Shown piece by piece: positions 5,663 to 6,277 of a stretch of 6,277 bases of DNA (the stretch's first letter is position 1; each line of letters starts with the position of its first letter). The DNA is taken from the NCBI GenBank assembly GCA_021286925.1, contig JAJTBL010000117.1, positions 1 to 6,277 of the forward strand. The letters are read 5' to 3'. This DNA comes from Spirochaetia bacterium. Its GTDB lineage: Bacteria; Spirochaetota; Spirochaetia; Treponematales; Rectinemataceae. Made by a program: the position numbers and the translations under genes. The notes beneath the pieces were generated by a model. It was not told the origin of the DNA, did no database searches, and saw nothing but the letters and a program-made list of their open reading frames with translations.

Positions 5663-6277
5663 AAAGCTCGATATTCGTCTTGTACCATTCAATGACCGAC
5701 ACAATCAAGGTCGCTACAAGACCGGCCGAAAAACCGTTATTATAGAGATTGATTCCAGCATGCCAGGCGCCCGTCCTTTCAACCAATACCAGATGCAAAA
5801 AACCCGCAAGAAACCCAGCACTGAAACCGAATTCACCCGCGATAGGCGACAAAGCCGTACCGAACAGAAACGCCAGAATCACCCAGGGCGCTGTGATGGA
5901 CTTCCCGAACAGAATGACCGCAAAGAGAATGCCCAGAGCCACCGGTATGTTATTCAAAATGTTTTTACCAAACAACGAAAATCCAAGAATCGTCAGCAAG
6001 CCGCCCAAAACCGGCCCATTGAATGGAGCCCCAAGTATCAGCATGAAAAACCAATACAGAAGAGCAAGAAGTCCTGCATTCGCGAGCGCCCCGCCCTTGC
6101 CTGCCATCTCAGTAAAATCGGAAGGAAGCCGTCCTGACATTTTTTGAATTTTTAAAAATTCTTGCAGAGATTTTTTCGCTCCCAGCAATATCGACAAGGC
6201 AAGCGCAAGAACCGCGGTGATGGGTATCAGCAAGAAAAGCCAGATGTTTTTATCATTGTTCCAGGTAGCAATAGCCG
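5661..6277 (-). CDS. DUF1576-like integral membrane protein, C-terminal part
   Basis: The frame is open to the window edge, with 204 residues visible before the stop, so the N-terminus lies outside the window. The internal TTG at 6233 is not a credible start because coding sequence continues upstream of it (WNNDKNIWLF). The visible part has about six hydrophobic helices and a near-terminal HAGINLYNNGFSAGLVA stretch, which I associate with the DUF1576 family (about 420 residues in full), conserved membrane proteins of unknown function. Gly-rich helix segments such as LGAPFNGPVLGG and FGFSAGFLAGFLH suggest a packed channel or transporter-like core, but no substrate can be named. It is followed after 11 bp by the small uncharacterised gene, probably as a functional pair. 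Confidence 0.8.
   Translation of the reverse strand, partial: AIATWNNDKNIWLFLLIPITAVLALALSILLGAKKSLQEFLKIQKMSGRLPSDFTEMAGKGGALANAGLLALLYWFFMLILGAPFNGPVLGGLLTILGFSLFGKNILNNIPVALGILFAVILFGKSITAPWVILAFLFGTALSPIAGEFGFSAGFLAGFLHLVLVERTGAWHAGINLYNNGFSAGLVATLIVSVIEWYKTNIEL

Noticed and set aside
5650..5688. ATG at 5688 as the start of the small hypothetical gene
   Set aside because: It would overlap the upstream gene by 28 bp, while the ATG at 5649 has a good AAAGGA at 7 nt.

Overview
The window holds six protein-coding genes, all on the minus strand, with no RNA genes, transposase or CRISPR array. The organism looks like a diderm (Gram-negative-type) bacterium of moderate GC content. The support is a lipoprotein M48 metalloprotease with a lipobox, an exported SH3-like protein, a CHASE2-class III cyclase with a periplasmic sensor, and exonuclease I. 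The lineage cannot be fixed from these genes. Exonuclease I (sbcB) is best known from gammaproteobacteria, whereas the DUF1576-type membrane protein is better known from Firmicutes and scattered other phyla, so an under-sampled phylum is plausible.

Layout in transcription order (right to left). (1) 6277-5661 is the 3' part of a DUF1576-like polytopic membrane protein. It is followed after 11 bp by 5649-5260, a small uncharacterised protein that may have a degenerate GHKL/HATPase-like fold. (2) 5212-3722 is sbcB (exonuclease I), 47 bp downstream of that stop. (3) 3721-3486 is a 236-bp non-coding gap with three consecutive perfect or near-perfect inverted repeats, probably separating two transcription units. 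(4) 3485-122 is a tight three-gene operon: exported SH3-like protein, lipoprotein M48 protease (8-bp gap), then CHASE2-adenylate cyclase (ATGA overlap). The operon arrangement suggests envelope sensing or proteolysis coupled to cAMP signalling, but this is inferred from context. (5) 121-1 is a short non-coding stretch.

The most striking signal is an exact 20-bp sequence (GCACAAGATTGGAAACACTA on the plus strand) present four times, at 35-54, 415-434, 2124-2143 and 5243-5262. All copies have the same orientation and they lie in unrelated contexts. One is intergenic. Two lie inside coding sequences, where both are read in the same frame as Ser-Val-Ser-Asn-Leu-Val-Leu. One supplies the stop codon of the small hypothetical gene. 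No family of genes explains it. It behaves like a dispersed, sequence-constrained short element that tolerates or prefers in-frame placement in proteins. Its nature (uptake or recognition sequence, miniature mobile element, or RNA/DNA-binding site) is open.
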